Both the position numbers and the translations under genes were made by a program. A stretch of 64,000 nucleotides of DNA from positions 248,001 through 312,000 of the forward strand of contig NZ_JAFIQY010000003.1 in assembly GCF_022271435.1 (NCBI RefSeq), given 5' to 3'. Source of the stretch: Streptomyces monomycini. GTDB taxonomy: Bacteria; Actinomycetota; Actinomycetes; Streptomycetales; Streptomycetaceae. Every line of letters begins with the position of its first letter. Position 1 is the stretch's first letter. This document shows positions 43,300-51,338 of this stretch, in pieces. The notes below the pieces were generated by a model. It was not told where the DNA came from. It did no database searches and was given only the letters and a program-made list of their open reading frames with translations.

Positions 43300-44608
43300 G
43301 CTGCGCGGCCCCGGCGTACGGCCGCGGCCGCTGGACGCCCGCGCGCTCGCCGCGCTGGCCGCCAACCCCGGCTGCCGCCGCCGCGCGCTGCTGGACGGCG
43401 CCGGGGTCGACAAGACGGCGCTCGCGGGCGCTCTCGGCTCGCCCGCTGCCTTCGGGCAGTCGCAGTTCGCGCTGGCCCGGGGCAACTCCTTCGAGGCCCG
43501 CGTCAAGGCGGACGGCGGCGCGGACCTGATGATGTTGCTGTACGAGCGCATGGGCGGCGGCGCGGAGGCCCACGAGCCCGGCCGGGTCGCCGTTCCCGAC
43601 CTGTCCGCCGCGGGCCCCGAGGGGCGCGCGGCCCGTACGGCGCTGGCCCTGCGCGAGGCCACCACCACCGGCGGCTGGACCCTGCTGGACCACCCGCTGC
43701 TCACCCTGGACGTGGCCGGCTCACCCGCCTACCTGGAGCCGGACGCGGTCGTGGTGCATCCGGACGGCGGCTGGACGGTCGTGGAGATCAAGTCCTTTCC
43801 GATGATCGACGGTTCCGCCGATCCGGCCAAGGTGGGCGCGGCGGCCCGGCAGGCCGCGGTGTACGTGCTCGCGCTCCAGCGGGTGGCCGACCAGGTGCAC
43901 GCCGGTACGGGCCGTACGGTGACGGTCCGGGACCGGGTGCTGCTGGTCTGCCCGAAGGACTTCGCGAACCTCCCCACCGCCGAGGCCGTGGACATCCGTA
44001 AACAACTGGCGACGACCAGGCGTCAGTTGCAGCGGCTCACCAAGGTCGAGGAGATCGCCGGGCAGCTCCCGCCCGGCACCACCTTCGACCTCCGGCTCGC
44101 GGACGACGGGAAGACGGTGACGCGGCCCGCCGCCGAGCTGGCCGAGGCGGTCGAGGCCGTGGACGCGGCGTACGCGCCGGAGTGCCTGTCCGCCTGCGAG
44201 CTGGCGTTCCACTGCCGGGAGCAGGCGCGGGCCGCGGGCGCCGTGGAGTCGCTGGGCCGCGGGGTGCGCGGTGAGCTGGGCGGGCTGCGTACGGTCGAGG
44301 AGGTCCTGGCGGCGGCGCGCCGTACGGAGAACGGGGCGGACGACGCGACGGGCGGGTCCGCGGGCGCGGGCGTCGCGACTGCCTGCGTCCCGGACGCGGA
44401 CGCGGACGCGGCAACGCACGCAGACGCCGCAACGGATACGGACGTGCCCGCCGCCGAAGCCCTGCGCCGGGCGGCGGTCCTGCGCGCCGAGGCGCTGGCC
44501 GGTGCGGGTGCGGGTGCGGGTGGCACCGTGACCGGCGGCCCCGGGCAGACAGCGGACCGGCCCGGGGAGCGGGCCGGCGGAGCCGAGGGGGTGCCCGCAT
44601 GTCGTTGA
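43169..44608 (+). CDS. RecB/Cas4-like Fe-S nuclease, 479 aa
   Basis: A PD-(D/E)XK nuclease of the RecB type. The core is visible in order: SFEARVK (E109), LEPDAVVVHPDGGWTVVEIKSF (D192, E206, K208) and the QxxxY motif QAAVY (Q228, Y232). Cys69 (NPGCRRRALL) before the core plus C339, C343 and C349 (CLSACELAFHC) after it form the split four-cysteine pattern of the 4Fe-4S staple in Cas4, AddB and Dna2 nucleases. ATG 43169 is used; GTG 43199 is possible. It overlaps the PAP2 gene in front and the next gene by 10 nt. The last ~100 residues are low complexity. Expected role: DNA end processing together with the helicase. Confidence 0.8.
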   Translation: MSVADARLPRVNVFRDSRPAAADRPPEPPPLPQPTTGLRQRLGELRGPGVRPRPLDARALAALAANPGCRRRALLDGAGVDKTALAGALGSPAAFGQSQFALARGNSFEARVKADGGADLMMLLYERMGGGAEAHEPGRVAVPDLSAAGPEGRAARTALALREATTTGGWTLLDHPLLTLDVAGSPAYLEPDAVVVHPDGGWTVVEIKSFPMIDGSADPAKVGAAARQAAVYVLALQRVADQVHAGTGRTVTVRDRVLLVCPKDFANLPTAEAVDIRKQLATTRRQLQRLTKVEEIAGQLPPGTTFDLRLADDGKTVTRPAAELAEAVEAVDAAYAPECLSACELAFHCREQARAAGAVESLGRGVRGELGGLRTVEEVLAAARRTENGADDATGGSAGAGVATACVPDADADAATHADAATDTDVPAAEALRRAAVLRAEALAGAGAGAGGTVTGGPGQTADRPGERAGGAEGVPACR

Positions 44609-46152
44609 TCGAGGTGCTCGCCAGGATGGAGGCGGTGGCAGCGGGCCGCGCGCAGCCGCTGACGACGGTCCGGCACCGGCATCTGTCCGCCCGGCCGCTG
44701 GTGTTCGTCCCGCTGACGACCTCGGGCGAGGCGGGCGCCCCGCTGGGCGCGCTGGTCGGCACGGACCGCGAGAAGCCGCAGCTGCTCGCCGTGCCCCAGC
44801 CGCGCGACCGTGACCTGCGGTTCGCGTTCCTCGCCGAGCTGGCCGAGACCGTCCTGCCGTACGTGGACGGGTACGCGGACACCGTCGAGACCGAGCAGCG
44901 CAAGGAGACCGACCCCGAGACGGGCAAGAAGGTCCCGGTCGAGGTCGAACTGTGCGCCGACGCGCCGCAGGTGATCGTGCCGAGCGCGGCCGGTGTGGAG
45001 TACGTGCGCCTGCTGGGACGGTCCATGCGGTTCCGGCGGACCGCCGACCAGGACCCGGACACCCCGCATCCGGCGCCTCCCCATGTGCCGCTGCTGGGCC
45101 GCTGGTTCACCCACTTCGGCGAGCGGGCCCGGGTGCCGGGCGCGAGCCTGCTGCTGCCGATGACCGGGCTGCTCGCCCGCCACTGGGCGACCGGCCAGAG
45201 CAACCTGGAGGACCAGCACCTGGGCGCGCTGCTCGCCTGGATCGACCCGCCCGGCGGCGAGCCCGGCGCTGCGGCCGCGCGGCGCGCGGAGACGGCACGG
45301 GACGCGGACGGCCAGCTGCTCTGCCCGCCGGCCGGCCCGGCCACGGACCCGGCGTTCGACAACAAGCGCCTCGCCCCGGCGATGGCCCGTTACGACGCGG
45401 GCCTGCCCGGCGCCGAGGAGGCGGTCCGCGAGCTGGTCGAGAGCCAGCTGCGCCCCGCCTGGGACTCCGTGTGGCACGGCATCGACCTGCTGCGGGCCCT
45501 GCCGGAAGGCTCCAGGGTGGCCGACCGCTGGAAACGCGACCGCTGGTCGTACACCGCGCACCGCGACCGGGTACGGGCCGGTGAGCCGCCGCAGCCCAAG
45601 CGGGACGACGCCATCACGGCCGCCCGCAAGCTCGCCTCCCGGGAGACCGCCCAGGCCCAGCTGGACGCGCAGGAGGCGCTGGACGACCCGCTGGTCATGG
45701 CGGGCCGCCGGCTCGCCGGAGAGGCGCTGGCCGGCGAGGTGACCGGGGTCGAGATGGCGTATTCGGAGGGCAAGCGGCCGATGCCGCGCCCGCTGGTGAC
45801 GCTGGTGACGGACGACCGGCCGCAGCTGACCGAGGGCGGCAAGCTGTACCGCGCGCTGCCGGACGGCAAGGCCCAGCCCGCCGAGTTCGTCGAGTACACG
45901 GCGGACGGGCCGGGTGGGCTGGTGGTCCGGCTGACCGGCGGGATGGGGCGGGGCAAGACCCCGGAGCCCGGGTCGGTGCCCGAGCCCGGCGACCGGGTGT
46001 GCTGGACCCTGTTCGAGCACCAGCCGCGCGGCGGCCCGGAGCTGCCCGAGCCCGAGGACACGCCGTGGACGCACGGCGGGCCGCCCGTGGCCGACACCGC
46101 CGTACTGCCCGTGGACCAGCCCGATCCCGTCACCGCGGAGGACTTCCTGTGA
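44599..46152 (+). CDS. Unknown protein between nuclease and helicase, 517 aa
   Basis: I do not recognise any domain. The N-terminal half is mixed alpha/beta (FAFLAELAETVLPYVDGYAD; VIVPSAAGVEYVRLLGRSM; HVPLLGRWFTHFGERARVP). The centre is helical and charged (RVADRWKRDRWSYTAHRDRV; ITAARKLASRETAQAQLDAQ). The end is beta-rich (PLVTLVTDDRPQLTEGGKL). It overlaps the nuclease by 10 nt and the helicase by 4 nt (GTGA), so the three are translationally coupled and probably made in fixed ratio. The helical centre with many Arg and Lys may bind DNA. Function is inferred only from the neighbours. Confidence 0.7.
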   Translation: MSLIEVLARMEAVAAGRAQPLTTVRHRHLSARPLVFVPLTTSGEAGAPLGALVGTDREKPQLLAVPQPRDRDLRFAFLAELAETVLPYVDGYADTVETEQRKETDPETGKKVPVEVELCADAPQVIVPSAAGVEYVRLLGRSMRFRRTADQDPDTPHPAPPHVPLLGRWFTHFGERARVPGASLLLPMTGLLARHWATGQSNLEDQHLGALLAWIDPPGGEPGAAAARRAETARDADGQLLCPPAGPATDPAFDNKRLAPAMARYDAGLPGAEEAVRELVESQLRPAWDSVWHGIDLLRALPEGSRVADRWKRDRWSYTAHRDRVRAGEPPQPKRDDAITAARKLASRETAQAQLDAQEALDDPLVMAGRRLAGEALAGEVTGVEMAYSEGKRPMPRPLVTLVTDDRPQLTEGGKLYRALPDGKAQPAEFVEYTADGPGGLVVRLTGGMGRGKTPEPGSVPEPGDRVCWTLFEHQPRGGPELPEPEDTPWTHGGPPVADTAVLPVDQPDPVTAEDFL

Positions 46153-47591
46153 CCGAGGCCCGCCCCGCGCACCCCGGCATGCCCGCCGCCCGGCGGCCGC
46201 ACGGCTCCCCGTACGCTGCCCCGCCCACCGTCCCCGGTCCGGCGCTGTCCGCCCCCGGTGCGGCGCCCTTCGACCCGGGCGCGGCGGCGGCCGAGGCCAC
46301 CGACGCGATCGTGCACAGCACGCTGCACGGTACGCACCGCGGCGTCGTCGTGGACTCACCGCCGGGCGCGGGCAAGTCCACCCTGGTGGTGCGGGCGGCT
46401 CGCGAACTGGCCGCGGCCGGGCGCCCGTTGATGATCGTCGCGCAGACCAACGCCCAGGTGGACGACCTGGTGCTGCGCATCGCCGAGAAGGACCCCGAGC
46501 TGCCGGTGGGCCGGTTGCACAGCAGCGAGCCGGGCGCGTTCGATCCCGCGCTGGCGGAGCTGCCCGCGGTCCGTACGTCGGCCAAGGTCGCCGACCTGGC
46601 CGGGCTGGGCATCGTCGTCTCGACGGCCGCCAAGTGGGCGTACACGAAGGTCGACGAGCCGTGGCAGCACGCCATCGTGGACGAGGCGTACCAGATGCGC
46701 TCGGACGCGCTGCTCGCCGTCGGCGGCCTGTTCGAGCGGGCGCTGTTCGTGGGCGATCCGGGGCAGCTGGATCCGTTCAGTGTGGTCGGCGCCGAGCAGT
46801 GGGCCGGGCTCGCCTACGACCCGTCGGCCAGCGCCGTGACCACCCTGCTCGCGCACAACCCCGGCCTGCCCCAGCACCGGCTGCCGGTGTCGTGGCGGCT
46901 GCCCGCCTCCGCCGCGCGGCTGGTCTCCGACGCGTTCTACCCGTACACGCCGTTCCGCAGCGGCACGGACCACGGCGACCGGCGGCTCGCCTTCGGGGTG
47001 CCGTCCGACGGCTCGGGGGTGGACCGCGTGCTGGACGAGGCCGCCGAGTCCGGCTGGGGCCTGCTCGAACTGCCCGCCCGCCACACGCCGCGTACGGACC
47101 CGGAGGCGGTGCACGCCATCGCGCGGGTGGTGCGGCGGCTGCTCGACCGGGGCGGCGCGGCGACCAGCGAGCGCGGCCCCGGTCCCGTGCCGCTGACCGC
47201 CGACCGGATCGCGGTCGGCACGGCCCACCGCGACCAGGCCGCGGCGGTACGGGCCGCGCTGGCCGGGCTCGGCGTCGGCGGCGTCGCGGTGGACACCGCC
47301 AACCGCCTCCAGGGACGGGAGTTCGACGTCACGGTCTTCCTGCACCCGCTCTCCGGCCGCCCCGACGCGACCGCCTTCCACCTGGAGACCGGCCGGCTGT
47401 GCGTACTGGCCTCGCGCCACCGGCACGCCTGCATCGTGGTCAGCCGGGCCGGCATACCCGAGCTACTGGACGAACACCCCTCGGCGGACCCCGTCCAACT
47501 GGGCGTCACGGTCAAGTTCCCGGACGGCTGGGAGGCCAACCACGCGGTCCTGGCCCATCTGAACGAACACCGGGTGGCGTGGCGGCCCTGA
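46149..47591 (+). CDS. Compact SF1 helicase, 480 aa
   Basis: Superfamily-1 helicase, UPF1/Dna2-like in motif order: Walker A VDSPPGAGKST (residues 68-78), Ia AQTNAQVDDL (98-107), II AIVDEAYQM (175-183), III VGDPGQLDPF (201-210), IV VSWRLP (247-252), V VDTANRLQGREFDVTV (381-396), VI SRHRHACIVVSR (422-433). Insertions are few, so it is near-minimal. GTG 46149 overlaps the stop of the preceding gene (GTGA). It completes a nuclease-unknown-helicase set. A disordered Pro/Ala leader of ~40 residues precedes the helicase core. Confidence 0.85.
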   Translation: MTEARPAHPGMPAARRPHGSPYAAPPTVPGPALSAPGAAPFDPGAAAAEATDAIVHSTLHGTHRGVVVDSPPGAGKSTLVVRAARELAAAGRPLMIVAQTNAQVDDLVLRIAEKDPELPVGRLHSSEPGAFDPALAELPAVRTSAKVADLAGLGIVVSTAAKWAYTKVDEPWQHAIVDEAYQMRSDALLAVGGLFERALFVGDPGQLDPFSVVGAEQWAGLAYDPSASAVTTLLAHNPGLPQHRLPVSWRLPASAARLVSDAFYPYTPFRSGTDHGDRRLAFGVPSDGSGVDRVLDEAAESGWGLLELPARHTPRTDPEAVHAIARVVRRLLDRGGAATSERGPGPVPLTADRIAVGTAHRDQAAAVRAALAGLGVGGVAVDTANRLQGREFDVTVFLHPLSGRPDATAFHLETGRLCVLASRHRHACIVVSRAGIPELLDEHPSADPVQLGVTVKFPDGWEANHAVLAHLNEHRVAWRP

Positions 47592-47990
47592 CCGGCCGGC
47601 GGGGGAAGCCGGTGCGCGGTCGGGCCGGAAGGCTGTCGGAGCCGGCCGGCCGGCGCGCCGTCGGAGTCGGCCGGTGCGCCATCCGGGCCGGGCACGGGCC
47701 GGGCTGGTTGGACCGGGCTGGTTGGACCGGGCTACGCCGGGCCGGCCCGCGCAGCATCGCGTGCCGCCGCGCAGGAGAGCGGGCGAGGGCGCGTATCGGT
47801 CGCCGCGGCGCACTTACGTCCGTGTGCGCCGCGTGCGGTCGTACGGTGGCGGTGCGGGCGCGGAACGGGGGCGCGCGGCACGCGGCGTGCTGCCCCCGGC
47901 GGGCGGCCGAGCCTCGTAGGGGCGCGTCGCCAGGCGCACTTGCGCGGCGCGGGACAATGGAACGCGGCACACGATCCAGGAGGTACGTAC
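47592..47990. other. Gene-free gap with short repeats
   Basis: GGGCTGGTTGGACCG is repeated in tandem at 47701-47715 and 47716-47730. The rest is GC-rich with no supported frame. The promoter of the following gene should lie at its 3' end, where GACAAT at 47953-47958 could be a -10 box. Confidence 0.4.
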
Positions 47991-48377
47991 ATGTCCGAGC
48001 CGCAACCGGCTTCCGACCCGCGCGGAGCTGCCTCCGCGCCCCGGCGCCTGAAACCGGCTCCGCTGCTCTTCGAGCCTCCGGAGGCCACGACCGACCCCGA
48101 GCACTTCTTCGACCTGGAGTCCATCGAGGACCCCAAGGAGCTGCTCACCCGCTCCACCGAGCTGACGCTCGCCTTCCGCGCCGCGGCGGACCGGGCCACC
48201 GAGTTCCAGGCGATGGCGGCGGCCCACCTCGCCGACCCCCGGCGCTTCGACCGGCTGCCGCTCTCGGTGATCGCGGAGCGCGCCGACTGGACCGAGGACT
48301 ACGCGGCGAAGATGGTCGAGTTCGGCCGCGGCCTGCTGCGCAGCGGTGGCGGCAGTCGGCTGGACGCCACCGACTGA
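47991..48377 (+). CDS. Small conserved helical protein, 128 aa
   Basis: ATG 47991 follows AGGAGG at 47978-47983. The first ~40 residues are Pro/Ala-rich; the rest is helical: DPEHFFDLESIEDPKELLTRSTELTLAF, then LSVIAERADWTEDYAAKMVEF, whose spacing recalls a helix-turn-helix. No signal peptide or membrane segment. It is not part of the upstream helicase operon (399-bp gap). I do not recognise the family beyond its occurrence in Streptomyces. Confidence 0.65.
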   Translation: MSEPQPASDPRGAASAPRRLKPAPLLFEPPEATTDPEHFFDLESIEDPKELLTRSTELTLAFRAAADRATEFQAMAAAHLADPRRFDRLPLSVIAERADWTEDYAAKMVEFGRGLLRSGGGSRLDATD

Positions 48378-48741
48378 ACGGTTCAGCAGCTCCGGCATCC
48401 GCTGTCCGGTCGCCTCGGTCGCTTCGGTCGCCTCGGTCCGCCATCGCCCGCGTCGGCCCCGGCACGCACGCGCATCAGCCCGCACCGGCCCCTGAAGGAT
48501 CTCCGCACCGACCCGTCCCACCCGCCCCGCCCGCATCGGTCCGTGCCCGCCGACATCGGCCCGCACCGGCGCCGGATACGCGCCCCGCACCGGCCTGGCC
48601 CGGCCCGGCCCATGATCATGCAGCTTGATCATGGGCCGTTGGCATATGCGAGCGCGGGAACATACCCCACACCGCCCCGTCCTGTCCCGATTTCGGCCAT
48701 TCCGCAGAAACGGAACACCTCCTACCGGTAGACCAGGGCCC
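48378..48741. other. Gap with CGGTCGCCT-type short repeats and an AT-richer promoter island
   Basis: The first half is GC-rich simple sequence (repeated TCGGTCGC and CGCACCGGC units). The second half (48605-48730) is markedly richer in A and T for this genome and contains the long palindrome at 48607-48637. It is the likely promoter region of the next gene. Confidence 0.45.
48607..48637. promoter_or_regulatory. Perfect 12-bp inverted repeat (GGCCCATGATCA ... TGATCATGGGCC)
   Basis: The two 12-bp arms are perfectly symmetrical around a 7-bp spacer (TGCAGCT). It lies 105 bp before the start of the TTA-containing gene at 48742 and contains two TGATCA cores. Its AT-rich core and position favour an operator over a terminator. 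Confidence 0.55.
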
Positions 48742-49494
48742 ATGAGCGACTGGCCCTCCGAGCACCCCCGCCGACCCGCCCCCGCCGCGTTCCACACCGC
48801 GGCGTACGTCACCCTCGCCGGCGCCGACTGGCTCGCCTCCGCCGACCCGTGCCCCGAGACCGTGCACGCCCGGTGGGCGTCCCGCCCGGAGGCGCCGAGC
48901 ACCCTGCCGTGCGGCACGGTCTTCGACGTGATCAACGCACCCGCGCTCTTCGGACGCGACCTGGTGGACCGCTTATGGACCGTGGGGCCCGGGTCCGGCC
49001 CCGTCGCCACCCACCGAGGCCGCATCCTGCTGTTCGCCGAGCCCGGCACGGCCCGGCGGCTGCCCGCCCTGCTCGGCTGGGAGGAATGGTCCGGCGCCGT
49101 ACCGCCCCTGCTCTGCCACGGGCCGGGCGACGCGGTGACCGTCCCGCCCCTCTTCCCGCAGCGGCCACCCCAGCCACCCCAGCCGGACCCGCCACACACC
49201 CCCCACTCGCCTCACACCGACTTCACTCCCCGCTCCCCCCACTCCCCGCGCTCCCCCCACGCACCCCAAACGGACCCCACCCCCCGGTCCGGCCACAGCG
49301 CTCAGGACCTCACCGCCTCCCGCTGGCTGGTGGCCCCGGACGTACGCCACCCCTGGCTCCCCGGCCCGGGCGCCCTCCTCTGGGCCTGCATACGTGCCGC
49401 CCGGCGCGCCACCACCGCCGCCACCGCGACGCCCGACGCCCCCGACGTGCCCCCCGCCACCCGAACGGCGCCACGCCTCACCCCACCCCTGTGA
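48742..49494 (+). CDS. Bifunctional primase/polymerase-like conserved protein, 250 aa
   Basis: It resembles a family of Streptomyces proteins annotated as bifunctional DNA primase/polymerase (prim-pol) N-terminal domain relatives: FHTAAYVTLAGADWLASADPCPETV, STLPCGTVFDVINAPALFGRDL, ATHRGRILLFAEPGTA and SRWLVAPDVRHPWLPGPGALLWACI. The catalytic DxD pair of true prim-pols is not evident, so activity is doubtful. A Pro/His/Ser-rich insert (~147-190) interrupts it. Codon 78 (48973-48975) is TTA, predicting bldA dependence. ATG 48742 is used; the upstream ribosome site is weak (AGGG). Confidence 0.6.
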   Translation: MSDWPSEHPRRPAPAAFHTAAYVTLAGADWLASADPCPETVHARWASRPEAPSTLPCGTVFDVINAPALFGRDLVDRLWTVGPGSGPVATHRGRILLFAEPGTARRLPALLGWEEWSGAVPPLLCHGPGDAVTVPPLFPQRPPQPPQPDPPHTPHSPHTDFTPRSPHSPRSPHAPQTDPTPRSGHSAQDLTASRWLVAPDVRHPWLPGPGALLWACIRAARRATTAATATPDAPDVPPATRTAPRLTPPL

Positions 49495-49591
49495 CCAGCG
49501 CCACCACCGCCCCGGAGCCCCGGAACACGGGCCCGCCCGGGGCTTCCCGCCCCGCGCGCCCCGGTGCGGGGCGGGCTCCGCTGAATCGATT

Positions 49592-49620
49592 TTTGCGCCA
49601 CCCGATCAGGATGCTAATGT
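49592..49620 (+). promoter_or_regulatory. Promoter of tRNA-Lys
   Basis: TTTGCG (49592-49597) and TAATGT (49615-49620) with a 17-bp spacer fit the housekeeping sigma factor. The tRNA begins 16 bp after the -10 box. Confidence 0.7.
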
Positions 49621-49635
49621 TTTCCACGTCAGCAG

Positions 49636-49709
49636 GCGCCGCTAGCTCAGTTGGTTAGAGCAGCTGACTCTTAATCAGCGGGTCCGGGGTTCGAGTCCCT
49701 GGCGGCGCA
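49636..49709 (+). tRNA. tRNA-Lys (anticodon CTT)
   Basis: Cloverleaf with acceptor GCGCCGC / GCGGCGC, anticodon stem-loop GCTGA-CTCTTAA-TCAGC with anticodon CTT at 49670-49672, and T-arm CGGGG-TTCGAGT-CCCTG. CCA is not encoded (CCG follows the discriminator A). Confidence 0.96.
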
Positions 49710-49715
49710 CCGACA

Positions 49716-49749
49716 GAAGAAGGCCCCCACCTCGGTGGGGGCCTTCTTC
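49716..49749 (+). terminator. Terminator after tRNA-Lys
   Basis: Perfect 15-bp arms GAAGAAGGCCCCCAC / GTGGGGGCCTTCTTC with a CTCG tetraloop; the TTCTTC end supplies a partial T-tract. Confidence 0.92.
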
Positions 49750-49792
49750 GTGCGCCGTGGAACCGCCGAGCCGCCGGGCCGGGAACCGCCCC

Positions 49793-51046
49793 TCAGCCGC
49801 TCCGCTCCACCTTGACCGTCCAGTCCCCCGAGGACGACCGCCCGTACACCTGCACCCGCACGCCGTCCTGGGCGTCGTCCAGGCTTTCGCCTTCGCCGAG
49901 CGGCGCGTCAGCAAGCTGGGGGAATACGGAAGTCCCCCAACACGCCTCGGTACCGGGGTGCCCGTCCAGCACCTCCACCGGGCCGCTCCCGGACGCGGTC
50001 TCGCTGTGCACGCGGTAGACCAGTACGCCCTCGGTGCAGACCTCGTGATCGTTGCCCACCGCGCCGCGCGCCTCGACGGCCAGCGCGCTGCGCGGGCCGG
50101 TGCGGACGACCAGCAGCCGCGCCCTCCGCCCGTCGCCCGGCCCCATGGGGGCGGACACCGGCCGCAGGGTGTGCACGGAGGACCGCCGCTCCCGGGTGGG
50201 GGCGACGCACGTCACCTGGCGGCCGCCGAGCCAGCCGGCCTTCCACTTGTGCCAGCCGAAGGGGTCGGGGGCGAGGCCGAACTGGCTGCCCATGAGGTCC
50301 CAGTCGCCCACGTACGTGTCCCAGTCGCCCTTGCCGTCCTGCGGCCGGTGGTAGAGGTCCGGCAGGTCGAAGACGTGGCCGGTCTCGTGGGCGAGCACGT
50401 TGCGGTCCGGCGGGCTCTGCTCGAAGACGGTGACGAACCGGCTGAGGTCGGCGTCGTCGGCGTGCAGCGGGCGGTCGAGGTTGACGACCTTGGTGGCGTC
50501 GGAGTCGACGCCGGCCGCGTCCGGGTCGGCGACGAGGTAGACGACGTCGTAGCGGCTGAAGTCCACCGAGCCGTCCGCGGCGGCGACCGCGTCGCGGAGG
50601 TAGGCGCCGCGGCGGCCGGCGTCCCAGTCCCGGCGTATGCCGTACGTACCGGAGGTCTGCGGCATCCGCACCCAGCGGCGCTGGACGTCGGGGCGCAGGG
50701 TGAAGCGGCCGTAGGACGCGCGCTCGAAGAAGCGGGAGGTGGCCGGGAAGTAGTCGGCGGCCAGTTCGCGGGGGTCGGTGACCGGCTCGGAGTCGGGGAA
50801 GGACAGGAAGACCATGACGGCGTCAAGGGTGCGGACCGGGCGGGGGTAGGCGTGGTTCCAGGTGTCCAGGCCCTCGGAGTGGTGGGCGTCGGTACGGGCC
50901 AGGGCGCAGGGCGGCGATCCCCCGGACGCGGTGGCGGGGCCCGCGATGACGGAGGTGGCTATGACGGCACTGAGGGAGGTGGCCACGGCGGCCACCCGGC
51001 GCAGCACGCGACGGCCCACTTCCGGAGGTTGCTGGGCGCGTGGCAC
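49793..51046 (-). CDS. Secreted M6-like zinc metalloprotease, 417 aa
   Basis: Signal peptide at residues ~1-41 (RRVLRRVAAVATSLSAVIATSV then GPATASG). The zinc site is VLAHETGHVFDLPDLYH (H220, E221, H224, D230), and GDWDLMGSQ supplies a Met-turn-like region, as in M6/InhA-type peptidases. A C-terminal beta-rich part (residues ~290-417) follows, ending DWTVKVERSG. GTG 51046 is chosen because GGGAGGT lies 4 nt upstream. It diverges from cdgA. An extracellular protein-degrading role is inferred from family and export. Confidence 0.85.
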   Translation of the reverse strand: MPRAQQPPEVGRRVLRRVAAVATSLSAVIATSVIAGPATASGGSPPCALARTDAHHSEGLDTWNHAYPRPVRTLDAVMVFLSFPDSEPVTDPRELAADYFPATSRFFERASYGRFTLRPDVQRRWVRMPQTSGTYGIRRDWDAGRRGAYLRDAVAAADGSVDFSRYDVVYLVADPDAAGVDSDATKVVNLDRPLHADDADLSRFVTVFEQSPPDRNVLAHETGHVFDLPDLYHRPQDGKGDWDTYVGDWDLMGSQFGLAPDPFGWHKWKAGWLGGRQVTCVAPTRERRSSVHTLRPVSAPMGPGDGRRARLLVVRTGPRSALAVEARGAVGNDHEVCTEGVLVYRVHSETASGSGPVEVLDGHPGTEACWGTSVFPQLADAPLGEGESLDDAQDGVRVQVYGRSSSGDWTVKVERSG

Positions 51047-51283
51047 ATCGACCTCCCGGTACGGATTCGGAGCACCCTCACCACCTTGTGGGGAATTGCC
51101 GGATTTCGTCCTGTTCCGGGGCCCCAGACGAGTGACCGGCCCAACTCCCCACCCCGTAACGGAAAGTCACTATCGATCGTTGACCGGATACGCACGAACA
51201 CAGCCGGACGGAAATGGCCAAACTTCCGCCACGGGTGCCGATGATCACGGTTACGTCGCTGGATAGGCCCTTGCGGCAGCCTC

Positions 51284-51289
51284 TATGAT
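51284..51289 (+). promoter_or_regulatory. Probable -10 box of cdgA
   Basis: TATGAT sits 49 bp before the chosen cdgA start in the 292-bp divergent region. No good -35 is seen at 16-18 bp, which may mean activator or alternative sigma-factor dependence. It also overlaps the most upstream in-frame ATG (51285), arguing against that codon as the start. Confidence 0.35.
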
Positions 51290-51338
51290 CGCCACACTTT
51301 CCAGCGCGGATTCCCCCCTCCATCACGAGACAAGCGCC

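Noticed and set aside
49636..51046. tRNA-Lys as attachment site of an integrated element
   Set aside because: No integrase, no repeated tRNA 3' end and no mobile genes lie within the following 5 kb.
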